A stretch of 64,000 nucleotides of DNA, taken from NCBI RefSeq assembly GCF_910596095.1, contig NC_056543.1, forward strand, positions 18,338,042-18,402,041, read 5' to 3'. The position numbers were made by a program, and so were the translations under genes. The notes beneath the pieces were generated by a model, which was not told the DNA's origin, made no database searches, and saw only the letters and a program-made list of their open reading frames with translations. Numbering within the stretch: position 1 is the first letter of the stretch; each line of letters starts with the position of its first letter. Positions 1 through 12,825 of the stretch are shown piece after piece. This DNA is from Thunnus maccoyii. Its lineage: Eukaryota; Chordata; Actinopteri; Scombriformes; Scombridae.

Positions 1-974
1 TGAGAATTTGCGAGCTGGTGAGTGATTCTTTCTTGGAGAGCAGCCATTACTGGCGTCAGTGGTGAGGCAGGATGGCCATAAATCATCTCTGTCTGAATAG
101 TCAATCCAGTTTGTTCTTAACGCCTGTAGCTAGACAATCAGTTTGATTTGTTCACTGCAAGCGATTAGTGGAGTGTGGGCTGATGTCTGAATGATGCAAC
201 AACCAAACACAAATACAATGTCCTACCAGATTCAGCAATTTGATAGCCAACTAATTCAATCATTCATGCTTTATCATCAGATTTGGATATTCATCGAGAC
301 ACAATTATTGGTGTCTAATGTTTCTGACTGACATTTTTGATCATATTAGCCCCATCACCAAAAACTGAAGTAAACAATTAAAACCTGCTAAAACCCCTAC
401 AGTGTTTGACAGGTGTTTTCATACACAAACCAACACTAGATAGCAATTAAATCTAAGTTGGTAACATTTTAGATTACAGTTAACAAACATATAACAAACA
501 TATGCTTGTTTACATCAATAATATTTGTATACAGGAGTAAAACATCATTTCAATTATGATAAATTGAAAAACTCCACCAATAAGTCAAACTCTTGCATGT
601 GAATAAAATGACATGTTCAAGAAATACTATCTAAAAGATCTAAAAAATTAAGCAATATTACTTCACACCACATCCATGACTTTTGAGAACAATATTGATA
701 ACTACATTACACATTCATGAATACTGATTTAACTTTCACATGGTGCTCATGTAGTTTTGTGTCTGATACAGCTTCAGAACAGCCTCTGTTGTTTTATAAA
801 GGTGTTTTTATTAAGGTGTTTTCCTGGTTTAAAACAAACCAAAAGGTGTCCATCTGAACTAAAATATTAACTCATTGGGTATTGCTCTGTCAGATGTTGT
901 ACAAGCTGCTGTTACCACAAATCCTGGGTTATATTCATGGTTTGTGAATATTCATACTTGACATGTACACATGT

Positions 975-1486
975 AATATGCTCATTCGTTTTCATGCCAA
1001 GAGTTAGATGAGAAGATTGATACCTCTCTTCTATTTGTATGGTGAATATAAAGCTACTGTGAGAAGCAGTTTAGCTTAGCTTAGCATAAATGCTGGAGGC
1101 AGGGGGAAAGTGCTAGCTCTTTCCAAAGATAACAAAATCAACCTATCAGAATATCCAAAGCTCACTAATAAACATGTTATAGCTTGTTTGTTTGATCCAT
1201 AGAAAAGCTGAAGTGTGAAAATAATAAGTTGTGGTTTTACAGGGAGTTAGGTAGGGACTATTTCTTGGCCAGGAGCAGTGACTCTCTGGAATTTTGTCAT
1301 TACTGTGAGGTACAATCAGAGTCTTCAGGCTAGCTGGTCCCCCCTGTTTCTTTATGCTTTAGTCTTTTGTCTTTATGCTAAGCTAAGCTAACTGGCTGCT
1401 CATTCTAGCTTTATATATAACGGAATGGTATTAATCTTGTCATCTAACACTCTGCAAGAAAGCAAATAACCAAACTATCCCTTAAT
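975..1486. repeat. Teleost foldback repeat, copy 1 of family 'AGCTTAGCATAA'
   Basis: The element is nearly its own reverse complement. GAGTTAGATGAGAAGATTGA and GCTTAGCTTAGCATAA near 1009-1089 reappear inverted near 1377-1460 as TATGCTAAGCTAAGCTAA and CATCTAACACTCTGCAAG. Its interior (TTTCTTGGCCAGGAGCAGTG) is typical of a repeat I recognise from percomorph genomes. A second copy is at 49474-50093. Confidence 0.75.
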
Positions 1487-1632
1487 ATAAGGATGTCAAT
1501 AGCTTAAGTACTCACCAGAAAACAATAAGACAAAAAAATAAAAAAGGTACTATTGTAAGGTCCAGTATTATGTAGAAGACTGGATGCTGTGTGCTTGAAC
1601 TCAATAGCAATCAGTGCACAACATGAGGGATT

Positions 1633-1975
1633 AGGGCTGCAACTTACGACTATTGTTATTATTGATTAATCAGCCCGTTATTTCTTAATCATTTGGTTGA
1701 TAAAATGAAAAAAATTTTCATCACAATATCCTAGAGCCCAAGGTGATGTCTTCAAATATCTTATTTTGTCCAACCAACAGTCCAAAACTCAAAGACATTC
1801 AGTTTATTACAATATAAAACAAGGAAAGACAAGCAAATCCTCACATTTAGGAAGCTGGAACCACCAAATATTTGGCATTTTTGCTTGAAAAATACCTTAA
1901 AAAATTAACTGATTTTCAAATGAGTTGTCGTTAATTTAGCTAATCAAGTCAATCAACTAATCAGTTAGTGGACTA
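1633..1975 (+). repeat. Interspersed repeat beginning AGGGCTGCAACT
   Basis: The sequence starts AGGGCTGCAACTTACGACTA and contains CCAACAGTCCAAAACTCAAA and TTTGGCATTTTTGCTTGAAA. These are hallmarks of a common teleost DNA-transposon-derived repeat whose ends are rich in ATTAATC. A second, more diverged copy lies in the opposite orientation in the CIR1 gene at about 25940-26250. Confidence 0.7.
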
Positions 1976-2996
1976 AAATATTTCTGCCTTTAAAAACTGC
2001 TCCATAGCCAAGATCTCATGTAATTCGTCAACATTATTTCCCTAAAAACTGTTACCATTACTTTATAAAATGGAAAGATATTCTTGTGTTTACTTCAGGC
2101 AGTAGAAGAGGACAGAGGGAAACCTTAACTTAACCAGGAATTCAGGTGCTGAAAGCATAAATATCACAGTACGAGAGGAGTCTGTGCCAAAAATAACAGC
2201 TACTTTCTGCCCTCAACCACAGCCAGTCCCTTAAGATTAAATGTGAGTATCTCAAGGCTAGATTCTTACGGAGTGTCGTGTGACCGTAGACAAGTCTTCA
2301 TTAGAAGTGAACTAGAGGTTTCCTGCGGTGACGGGGGGGACACTGTGTGAGAATTCAAACATCTAATTGCTGGAAACCAAACATTTGGGAATAAGGCCAG
2401 GTGAGCTGGCAGAGTTGCTAGCGGGGAACAGAAGAGTAGATGAAGTAGAACATGTCTATGTCTTGTCTCAGCCAGTGAGGATCCAGCAGCGTTCCAGTCA
2501 CTGCAGAAGCACTGGGAACACTTAGCCTGCAAACCATTTTGTTACGAGACCAGGGAACACCAGGCATTCAACAGAATCAGCTTTCAGGATGTCATCACGC
2601 GCCTTAATAGTTTTTGGAAGGTTTTGTTGAAAGTAAATCCACTGTTTACACAGGCTTTTCAAAGCCATTAGAGGTTGAAATATATTCATAACGTGCACAC
2701 TACTGGAGGGATTTTGACATCAAGAGGAAAATCCAGTCAGACCACTCCCTGGAAAAAAGTTAAAGCTTGTCAAAAGATGTCAGTATTAGACGCTGTGCCG
2801 TAACCTATTCCATCATCATGCTTCTGAAAAGATTGTTCGTTATTTCTCAAGTTTCCCAACGCAACCCACAAAGGACTGTAACCCGAGAAAGGGAATTAAA
2901 GACCATAACATGATTAGCTCAATGATTTCATAGACAGAATTGGCAGAAACTTGGGGCTGATCTCTTCAGTTTGACAAGACTTCCGACTTAACTTCC

Positions 2997-3029
2997 TGTG
3001 TTTGCGATCGTTTCGCGATCGCAAACACA
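2997..3029. repeat. Perfect 14-bp inverted repeat with 5-nt loop
   Basis: Arms 2997-3010 and 3016-3029 are perfectly complementary around the loop TTTCG. The core arm is TTTGCGATCG, and the right half contains the palindrome GCGATCGC. Four CpGs sit in an otherwise AT-rich, CpG-poor intron. No function is assigned. Confidence 0.85.
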
Positions 3030-3604
3030 CGCGAACATCTTCCTGTAGTACAAACCCTTCAGCTAATTCACAGACAAAAAAAACATACCGATCCAGACAT
3101 GAACGAATGTGATCCCTCACAACCATATAATCAAGCTATATAAAAGCAGTGGCTTCAAAACTGCAGTCTGCCAGAAACCAGATAGATATAATTACAAAAC
3201 TAAACCAGCTATGTTTAATGGTTAACTTGTGAAACATACCAGATTGTTTCCAAGGACTTTGCGAGAGTGAAAACAATGGCATACCAAAGCAGAGAGATGT
3301 AAACACACACAAGAAGAAGCTTTCGATCATTTGATTTCCGATTGTTGTGGATGAGTGTCTTCTTTGTGTGAGTAGAAACAAAAGAGTTGGTTTTGGGTGA
3401 CAATCTGTCTTATACATTTGGTCCATAACAAAATAACTGTGTGTGTTTTTAACCCTGTACATAACAATGAATAATGTATATACAAATACACATAAAACAG
3501 AAAAAATAATGATAACAATGTATATAACACATCATATCAATTTGTACCTCAAAACTCAAAGGAAAACAGATTGATTCTAATAAATCTAAAAAAAAACCCT
3601 TGCA

Positions 3605-4291
3605 AGAATAAGGCTGGTGACGTCATTTATGTTACTTACTGTCAACAAATTCTAGTCAGACTTTCATTCTCATGGTTAAAACTATAATCACTTGGTTTCG
3701 GTTTGGGAACAACCTCTGCTGTAGTTAGATGACAGCAGTGTTGACCAACATGCAGCGGTCTCCCGTGTTTATGTCCAAAGTTTTGTTTTCCCAACCATCC
3801 ACACCAACCTCCTCCATCTGTGGCTTTATAATAATGTCACACTATTTCCTCCTTTAGACAAGAATCATCATTCCTACGGCTGTTAGAGAGCTTTTTCACT
3901 TGAGCGTAAACATGTTATAGTTGTTTTTGGTCATTTGTTGACTGATGCTCTCCTTTTTCTTGGGAGGTCAGTCTCCCTGGGTGACATGTCCTTCATTATG
4001 ATGAACATGGGCACTGTAGTTTATTTTGAGTACAAACACCATCCTGCTGCTGTAAATACTTACTAAAGCACCAAATGTGTATTAATCTGTGACTGAAAAT
4101 AGTCCAGAAACAAATTTACTGTTTATTTTTGTTTGAATAATGTTTTCTAAAAGCTACAGCACCAGTTGCTCATTGTTTTTAAAAATGACACTATTGGAAA
4201 GTATTAAGAGAGATTAACACGTTGTTGTTTTTGATCATTTCATTGAATTTGCGGACAATAAGAAAAATAATGAATAGCACCAACCTTATCC
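3605..4291 (-). repeat. TIR DNA element, copy A of a three-copy family
   Basis: The left end AATAAGGCTGGTGACGTCAT and the right end GAATAGCACCAACCTTATCC form an imperfect inverted repeat matching the ends of the 6038-6565 copy. The interior contains GCACCAAATGTGTATTAATC, the reverse complement of sequence in that copy. It also contains GGGCACTGTAGTTT in forward orientation, so the interior is itself partly palindromic. Confidence 0.6.
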
Positions 4292-5483
4292 ATTAACTCC
4301 ATTATTTTAGCAAAAGACAATTAAAGACTGAACTGACAACAGTTTATCTCACCTGTCACATCTTGTCCACTCTGTAAATCATTACTAACTCTAAAGGTGG
4401 GTGGTCTTCCAGTTCTCACAAACTACACAGTTTGAGTATTTTTGAAAACTGCACTGGAACAGAACTAATACACTTGTCAGTGATACGCAGGAACAATATG
4501 GCAAAATGGTCTTAATCTTAACCCTTTCTGTCCGTCCGTTCTATGACTGCCACCGCTGACTCTCTAATCACTGTATGAAAGTCAATAACAGCATACAATG
4601 AGTAAACAAATCCAGCTATTTTTAAAAGGACCCCTGTATTCATTTCAGTGGCTGTAATTTGAATTATTCTAGCATGTAACACTTTAATTGTCTAAGACAA
4701 AGGGATGTCAGAGGCACAGAAGGACTTGAGGCAGACTGAGACCTAGAGAGTAATTTGAAGGCTGCTGCATGGGGACAATCTGTAATCACATCTGTGTATT
4801 CACAGAGTAACAAAAGAAAATATGTCTAATGTCCAAATATACAGCATTACTTTTACTACTATTAATGTTATCAATATTATAATTATTACTGTAGTAGCAA
4901 CAGTGGTGCATTATTTTATTTCTTTTTATGACAAATGTTACAAAAAACAAAAAAGTAAAGTAGAATAAAAGGAGACCTTCACTCTCAAAAAATGTTTATT
5001 AATAACTTACTTACCTCTTCTGACTCAAACTTAATCAAAAGTAGCATTGGGAATGTTATTACAATAATATGTGGTGCTCCATCTCAACAGTCCTATAATA
5101 CTTCCAAACCTCAGAAAATGCTACTGATACTACTGTGAAGCTTAAACCAGGCACAGATCCTTTCACTCCCCACTTCTGTCATTCTCATTCAGGGAGCCTC
5201 CCAGTAGGAATGTGAGGTTTGGTCTGACTTCATTGGTTCTGACTGTCGTGTTGATCCTGGCACCCACCACATGAGATGCCCTGCTAGCAAAAACTGCACC
5301 ACAACTAAGGCCTCTGCTTTCAAAAAAGTTGGTGCTGGAGCCTTTAAGCACGACCAAATGTTGCGGACGCAATATAGCTTCAGCTGTAGAATATCACATA
5401 TACAACCACACATACAGGCTTTATGTTATTTGTTGATGATTCGAAATCCTATGAGGGAAAGCAACCCTCAACCTGTGACTCAC

Positions 5484-8400
5484 GTGTCATGTGGAAGATG
5501 CCGTCACAGGCGCTGATATGGGACAGGAAGGCATTTCCAAGGCCTTGGCCAGCATGAGCACCTTTCACCAGGCCAGCAATGTCTACAACATTAAGGAACG
5601 CTGGGATTTTGCTGCAACCCAGGGAGTAAAAAAAAAAAAAAAGTCAGCCATTTCAGACTTTAAACATTATCAGTATTATTTGAACAAAATAGAAACTACT
5701 TTGCATTGTGCTGAATTTCAATATAACAGTCCTGTATTACCATTGTTAAACTTTTTAATTGTTGTTGAAGTTGTGTCAGAACGATGCTGATTAAACTCTG
5801 ATTTGTGATTGGTTGTTCTTTTTCTAATAGCTGAGCTAGTGTAATTTGTGATGTTGTGTTGGACTGTGTTATAATGTAAGGTATATTGCAAGGTGTTTTT
5901 AATAGATTGTTCCACCATAAATGTAAAAGTGGTGGGCAAAATACCAGCGATTCTTTTAAATGTTATTTAATACAAAACTCAAAACCACATAGTTGAGTCA
6001 ACACAGAAACTAGTAGTTTTAAACAAAGGGAACATTTGAAAGGATAAGGCTGGTGTTATTTGATATTTTTCCTTTTGTCATTCCATGAAATTATTATGTT
6101 GTTCTTCCCTTCCCTGTCTGTGGTTCTCAGCCCCAACTGAACACATAAATAAATCTTTACTAATAAAACACAAATATATAGTTTCATTTATTAAAGAAAG
6201 CCCAGTAATTTACTAAAACAGCTGGGCACTGTGGTTTTTAGAAAATGCCACTCAAACACGACTAAATAGAGCCTTTGTTGGGGACTATTTTCAGTTGCGG
6301 ATTAATACACATTTGGTGCAGTAGAATTTAAAAGGCATCAGGACGTTTTCTGTGGGACAGTGTCCAAGTTCATAGTAATGAAGGAGTGTCTCTGTCTAAC
6401 AGAGAGACAACAGTAGAGGTCTGTGGCACAGAGGAATAAACTATATCACAAGAAGAAGATAATGATGTAGATGTTTGTTAGTAAGATCATTGATGGTTTT
6501 GGCCTTTTCATGGGATGTTTTTTACAAGAAGAAATAAATAGAATAGCGCCATCCTTACCCTTTGAGACAGGTAGTTATTTTGCAATGCATTTAATCATAG
6601 TGAGGATTTCTATTTTTCAGAATATTGGTCCATTTGTTTATAAAAAGGAATAGGACAATTTTATGAACAGTGGAATCTGTTTTGAATGTGTCTAACTTTC
6701 ACTTTAGAGCATATGCAACATAAGTAGAGCAGACGTACAAACAGACCAGTGAGATTCATGCTGCCATTTGAAAAGCGGGAGCTTAGTTCTTGTGACTGAA
6801 ATTCATGTAGTGAAATATACATGTACTGTGCTATTCAACATACCAATTATTGTCAGTCCAAGAGAGATATCTCACTAGTAATTTGTCAGCCGTACAGCAA
6901 ATCTGAGTTCAACCTGCTTTAACAGCTTCTATGAATGTGTATGATAACCAGGTATTGAAGGTTCAGATGCTTCAGCTTTTTCTTTAACAGAAAACCTTGA
7001 AGTAGGGCAGCAATCATACATCATATACAGAAACTGGTAGCTACATGTCAACAACATTGTTATATGTTTTCTCATACCTATAGCAAGGAGACCGTCAGAG
7101 ACTACAGATCTGAAGTGTGAATAATACGTGAACGATGAGACCCCATACCTGGCAGGTTTGTGGAATTGGCAGAGGAAATCATAGCGTTCATCTGGAATGG
7201 GCACTCTGCTTTCATTTGGGTCAATGGTGCAGAAGGGGAAATTTTCAGCTGCCGCCTGACTCTTTGTCAGCACATTGAAAAAGGTTGACTTCCTGAAAAT
7301 AAAAACAGCAGTGAGGTCAATCCATCTAAAAGTGCTACTGTAGAACCTGGTGGTTTGATAGTATAATCCCGAAACACTTCAGTACATTATGCAAGAATGT
7401 TTTTTTTATTTTTATTTTTTGCACAAAAAAGAAAAGGTTGTTCTAATGGATTTAATATTTGAGCACTTGAATCAAAAATACTCTAAAATACTATGCCCAA
7501 TTACAAGGTCAGATAATCCCATAATAGATCAATTGTACATGGAATCGAGGGGCAAATTACATTTCTTATAGATCTCAGCTGTTGAACAGGATCAACCAAA
7601 TGCTGCCCCATGTTGTGATCATAGAGAGATTTATTTTCTATGGCACAAGCAGCTCAAGTGTACTTCAAAATCTACAGACAATGGCAAGTGTCTAAGAGTA
7701 ATAATGGCATGGCGGTTAACTATAATCCAGGACTTTCCATCTTTATTCCCTCACTCAGTGCTTCACATTGAAATGATTGTTTGCTAAGTCCTATGGGCAT
7801 GAAATTGCTCAAGATTGCTAAAGTACATGCATTAATTCGTTAAAGCTAGATTGTTTCTAACATACTCAAAGGCTTTTCTTGGGTCAGCTTGAAGAAAAGA
7901 AGAAAAACAATCCAAATAAATGTTACAACCACCATCAGGTGTGAAAATGGATGTAAGAATATAAATAATTACTAAGCAAAGTACTTACTTAAACGCAAAT
8001 TAGAGAGTAATCATTAAAAAGAAAGTACGTGTACTGAGGAGTTTGCAGCCAGATTTCGGCACAGTGTTTTTCCACTGGTGGGGGGTGGAAACTCCTACAT
8101 TCACGAAGATACGCAGTTATAAAAACATATTTTAGGTAAAAGATCAACTTAAAACCTTGGACTCTGAGTTAACTGTCGACTAGGAATATTTATCTGCGAA
8201 CTACTTCACAAATCTGTAAACTTATCATGTGACAAAATTCCATTATTAAATCTTGCGATGATCGCTGACCCATCACCATGAAAACTGTGCAAACTCCATC
8301 CCCTGATGAAGACTGTCAAAGATGATTGAAAGCTGCAGAGAAAGCTATTAATTAAACCTTGTCTCAAAATAATATGATCTTCTGGTTATGCTGACATTAA

Positions 8401-11400
8401 AGCATACTTTATGAAGTATACAAAGTTAAGGTGGAGGAGAAAAAAGCAAACTGTACAGTCAATGTATGTACAGCTGAAATTTGTGATTTGACATATCCCT
8501 TCCTACACATATGAATTTCTTCACAGAGGTCAGACTGCATGGTTAGCTACCTATTTGTGTGAACAACAGTCTATATAATAAATGACAACTCCCTTAGCTT
8601 AGGGGCGGCTTTGGCTCAGGAGGTAGTGTGGGTTGTCAACCAATCAGGTCAGTGGTTCAATCCCCGGCTCCTCCAGTCCACATGTTGCTCCTTGAAGGTA
8701 CTGAACCCCAAATTGTGTGCATGAATGGGTGAGTGGATAAAAAGCACTATATTGCTCCTGATGAGCAGGTTGGCACCTTGCATGGCAGCCTCTGCCGTCA
8801 ATGTATGAAATGTGTGTGTGAATGGGTGAATGTTGGCATGTGTTGTAAAGTGCTTTGAGTGGTCGGTAGACTAGAAAAGCTCTATATAAATGCAGTCCAT
8901 TTACCATTTACCATTTAGCTAGTTTGCCAGCTTGAATCAAGATGTGAGAGTCTTTGTTTTTCTGCTTGAATGCCTTGTTAATCTCAATCATCTTGGTTAA
9001 TTCAGTTCAACGATGACACTGTTAAATTGTTTCCCAGAGCTCACCATCTATCCACTCTGTATAAATGAAGAGTTGACAAAGCACAGGCTAGCCATACTGT
9101 AAGAATAACAGTAGAGTTTGTCTGTTGAAGCTGCCTTACATTTTATATTAGACTCAACTATCAGAAAAAAACAGCCAATATGTACTCATATCTATACATA
9201 AGAAGTATTTAATAACTCTTCAGGAATTGAGAAAAATACGTGCATTATGAAACATAGCCTATTAGTGGGCTTTTCTGAATTAATGAAGATTCACAAGATA
9301 CACAAATTTATTACTTAGAGATTATCTTTTTAACATTGGCTTCTTAATTTACATCTCCTTCATGTCCCTAAACAGTAAAACTTTACTTTAAGTCCACCCT
9401 TTTAGCATCTATAAGCAGTATTGTAACACCCTATATTGTAGTTGTAAGCAGGTACAGTGTTAGTCAACAATTACAATTTCTCCTATAAAGACATACTGTG
9501 TTTTACTGTATTATCATTTATTATCTGGTTATATACACACATCCAGTTTTAGACGCCAACAAGAGGAGTTATAGATGTTGACAAATACATTAATTAACAT
9601 TTACTATATATCTGCTTACAACTACATTATATTGTGTTATAAAGCATTAATTGACTGTTTATATACTGCTTATACATGCTTAATAGGGGGACTTAAAGAA
9701 AAGTGTTACCAGCGAAAGGTAGGTACCCCTGTGTAACTCTAGCATTAAATTCATTTCAGTCCAGGTGAAGTGAAGGAGCGTTTTAAGAATGACTTGACAT
9801 GAGGCAATCATAGCAAGTCATGTCCTGTGTAAACTGTACTGTATATCCCAATAAGGGGTTAAATCAAGACTAAACTTTGAGCTGGAAGAATGGCAGTAAG
9901 TAGGACATGCGCTGGTCTAAGTGTATGAATAGCTGCGAGGTCAGCCACATCATGCTCCCAAGTTTTCCGTGTGTGAAGAATGGTCAGTTACGCCCATGTA
10001 ACAGCAGGCTTAGCATCTGAACATGGTTCATTCATGAAGAAACCACAGGAGGGTTGACAAGTTGTACTTTGACACAAACATGGTATGGCAGCCCACAACC
10101 TCAATGAGTTCTACTTCTTAAACAGGGAAGAAATTGTGGTTTTGGTGGGGTAGGAAAGGAAAACACTGGATACTAGAGTCAGATGTTTGCGCAATAAGCG
10201 ACGAAATCCACCACATGTGAAGCAGCACAAACTTCTGTAGGAAACTAAATGTGTATATGCTATTTTTTTCCTCCATTATCAATATCTAGCATCCAAATAT
10301 ATAATTAATGAGTACAGAAAACACCATCAGCCTGTCTAAAATTCAACTGAATCTGTGACTCCAATTTGACAATATATACTAATTGCTCTGCATCATGTGA
10401 TTATATATCTCTTAATAAACTTGCAGTTTTCAGGTCTTACAAAACTTTCTACACTGCTTGAAAACAACCGTTGTGTTGTAAATGACTTAAAAATTTGTCT
10501 TCATAGTGCAGCAAAAAAGAACCTGTCAGCTGAACATGAGCTGACCTATCACTGTAGCCCTTCCTGTTGCTCGAAGGTGGGCTACAGGAAAGTCATTTGG
10601 GGTCTGCCCTGTGATTACGCTCTGTCACTGATGTTGCTGAAGGTCTTGGTGGATGCTGACAAGGTGGATCTGTCTGACCAGGTCTGACATGCAAGACAGT
10701 GTGTCAGCCTCCTAACACACTGCAGCCATGCCACACAGGACTACAACAAGGATGCTTGTCAAGTTGTCCACCTTACCGATAAAAAACTCTTGCAGGGAAG
10801 CAGTTTAAGATACTGAGTAACTCTCTGACTCTTCATTTGTCATAAAACAGGTTCATATTTTAGAGAAATGTTTAAATTGATGCACGATAACTATTTAAAC
10901 AATCATAAATGCTCCAAGTTATTGACCAACAAGAATGTCAAAACACCTTGAATAGACACTTTTACATACTTCCTATTTCCTGCATCAGTGCCTTTCGTAG
11001 TTTGTCTTTATGGTGAAGTACCATCTTTTTATTTTCACCACTTTGCTCAGTGTAAACTCTATTTACATATATTCCTCAAACACATCCTCACCACTTACTG
11101 TACATAATATATGCACCTTCCTTCTCTGCTCCTATAATCACACCATTTGACATAGAAGAAAGAGGCATGATCCGGGGCTCCGTTTCACATCCTGTAACTT
11201 AAAAAAAACAGACTACATCTACCAGAAATTAATTTAGTTTTAGCTTGCATTCCTTTAGTTCACTGGGCTAAAGAGGAAAGTTTTAGGGTTACCTAGAAAA
11301 GATGACATCATAATCATTCATAATTGAGAGACACCAAAGAATGTCATACACATTTAAACTTATGCTTGAAACCTTATACCTGTAGTCCGCTCAGATGGAA

Positions 11401-12825
11401 AAATAGACAAAGAATACACAAAACAACAGGGTACTTTTTTTCAGTGAATTCAATTCTAAAACACGTTTATGTTTGTGTTGCTTAAGACAAGTAAGTGAAT
11501 CTTACAATTTCCATGTATTGTGTTAAATGTGCTGCCTCCGTTAACATAAGAGTAGTATGATTTTATTTTTAAATGTACAGCACAGACTGGCTTGCAAGGA
11601 AGCTCAGCGATAAGCACTGAAAGTCCGTGGTTTAATGTTCTTCTTGTGATTGTGTGGGTTTCCACCGGCTCCTTAGATTTTCTCCCACAGTTCAAAGACT
11701 TAAGACGCAGGTTAAGGTGAAGTGGAAAGTGTAAATTGTTCAGGATATGAATGTGAGAGTGACTGTGTTTGTCTGTCTACAGTATGTGTTTTCCCTGTGA
11801 TTGACTGGATGAACTGTAACTTTCCACTGGTGCACCTATGAGGAGTGATAAGTGGGTATTTAAAATGAATGGGCATCTGAGTTTGTTAAGGCTTTTCATC
11901 CGTTTAAGATGCTTTCCTGCATTCATAGTAGAGTAGGAAGAATATAGGTTCATTTTTGCTTGCTGTCATACAGTTTTATTCAAGTGTGGATGGATCACGA
12001 CAAGATCATGACAAGATGTCACACCGAGCTAAAGTAGCATTTCCTCTAATTGAAAATACACTGCTGTAATAACACATTAAATTTAACTTAACAAGTTTAT
12101 CACGAGATACAAGGATACCTACAAAATACTGGTAGCATATATTGTAAGATGATCGAAACTTAAACTATTTTATTGAAACCATGTTTTTTGATGTGCTTCA
12201 AATCTTTGAAGTCATGGGTTTACCCTCAATCATAACACTTGCCATAAATCATGTGCATCATGCTCCATGTGATTTTTCTTGTTTCAGCTTAAAGTGTGAC
12301 ACGCACAACGTGTAAAAACTCCTTTCATAGAAACTTGCTGCCAAACATTCCAGTTGAATCTGCAGTTGTCTACGTATATTTATATATATTCAGCATATGT
12401 ACAAACCTCACACATTTCTTTAAATTTTATGTCCAAATTTGTCATGGATAACTGTACTCAGTTTACATGCTGCCTTACATGCATTTATATTTATGGTATC
12501 ATGGTAGGCAAATACACCGGTAGTACAGATTTGGACAGAGCACATGCTGCAGCATGCAGTGCATGGTGAGAAGGCCGCAGTCTCTATGTAAATAAAAACC
12601 TTTTTGCTTACCCAACATTGGGAAGGCCGACAATCCCTATTTTCAGTGACGTGCCAAACCTTCCAATCAGTGGTGGCGGCTTTGGTGCATCATTTCCTTT
12701 TCCCTGTAAAGACAATGAGGCGATGTCTGCAGTCAGAATGAGCACTTGCCATTACATAATCTACAGTGCACCCTCATTTCAAAACAGAGCTATTCCTCAA
12801 CAAAACACACCTTCTTTGGAGCCAT
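5484..12825 (-). CDS. ola1: OLA1, Obg-like ATPase 1 (N-terminal part; gene continues past left edge)
   Basis: OLA1 is a cytosolic P-loop ATPase/GTPase of the Obg/YchF family that binds ribosomes and acts in translation and stress control. Coding exons on the minus strand: 12811-12825 (start codon 12825-12823, encoding MAPKK), 12612-12703, 7149-7292 and 5484-5611. Introns are GT-AG and phases join (0, 2, 2, 1), giving about 126 residues. The second exon carries [18 protein letters not shown] and the third continues [12 protein letters not shown], so the Walker A/G1 motif NVGKS is split by the intron. Later motifs include [20 protein letters not shown] and the G3-region stretch [10 protein letters not shown]. 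The start sits in GACCGATGG, a good Kozak context, and MAPKKGK resembles the family's MPPKKGG start. The next exon (human AFEDDDITHVEG) was not found between 1 and 5483, so the rest lies to the left. The 5' UTR probably begins around 12900-12960. It is head-to-head with SP9. Confidence 0.96.
6038..6565 (+). repeat. TIR DNA element, copy B of a three-copy family
   Basis: The left end AAAGGATAAGGCTGGTGTTA is matched, inverted, by the right end ATAGCGCCATCCTTACCCTT. Internally it has CAGCTGGGCACTGTGGTTTT and TTTGTTGGGGACTATTTTCA, shared with the copy at 57836-58437. It is about 528 bp, lies in OLA1 intron 3, and has no transposase open frame, so it is non-autonomous. Confidence 0.7.
8602..8918 (+). 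repeat. tRNA-derived SINE in OLA1 intron
   Basis: The head starts GGGGCGGCTTTGGCTCAGGA. It has a B box that exactly fits GGTTCRANNCC at 8654-8664 (GGTTCAATCCC), followed by a tRNA-unrelated body (AAGTGCTTTGAGTGGTC, CTATATAAATGCAGTCC) and a tail of CATTTAC repeats. This is a widespread teleost SINE type. It is not a functional tRNA: the anticodon arm and the acceptor 3' strand do not form a proper cloverleaf. Confidence 0.8.

Larger units (their letters stand above)
1..5483. other. OLA1 intron 4 sequence, no exon found
   Basis: This stretch lies downstream of the last visible OLA1 exon on the minus strand. I found no coding exon in it. It holds a foldback repeat (about 975-1486), a GGGCTGCAAC-type repeat (about 1633-1975), a TIR element (about 3605-4291) and a perfect CpG-rich hairpin (2997-3029). 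The rest is AT-rich sequence without recognisable content. Confidence 0.7.

Noticed and set aside
8602-8675. Possible tRNA gene (exact B box)
   Set aside because: The sequence continues into a SINE body with a CATTTAC tail and cannot fold into a complete cloverleaf.
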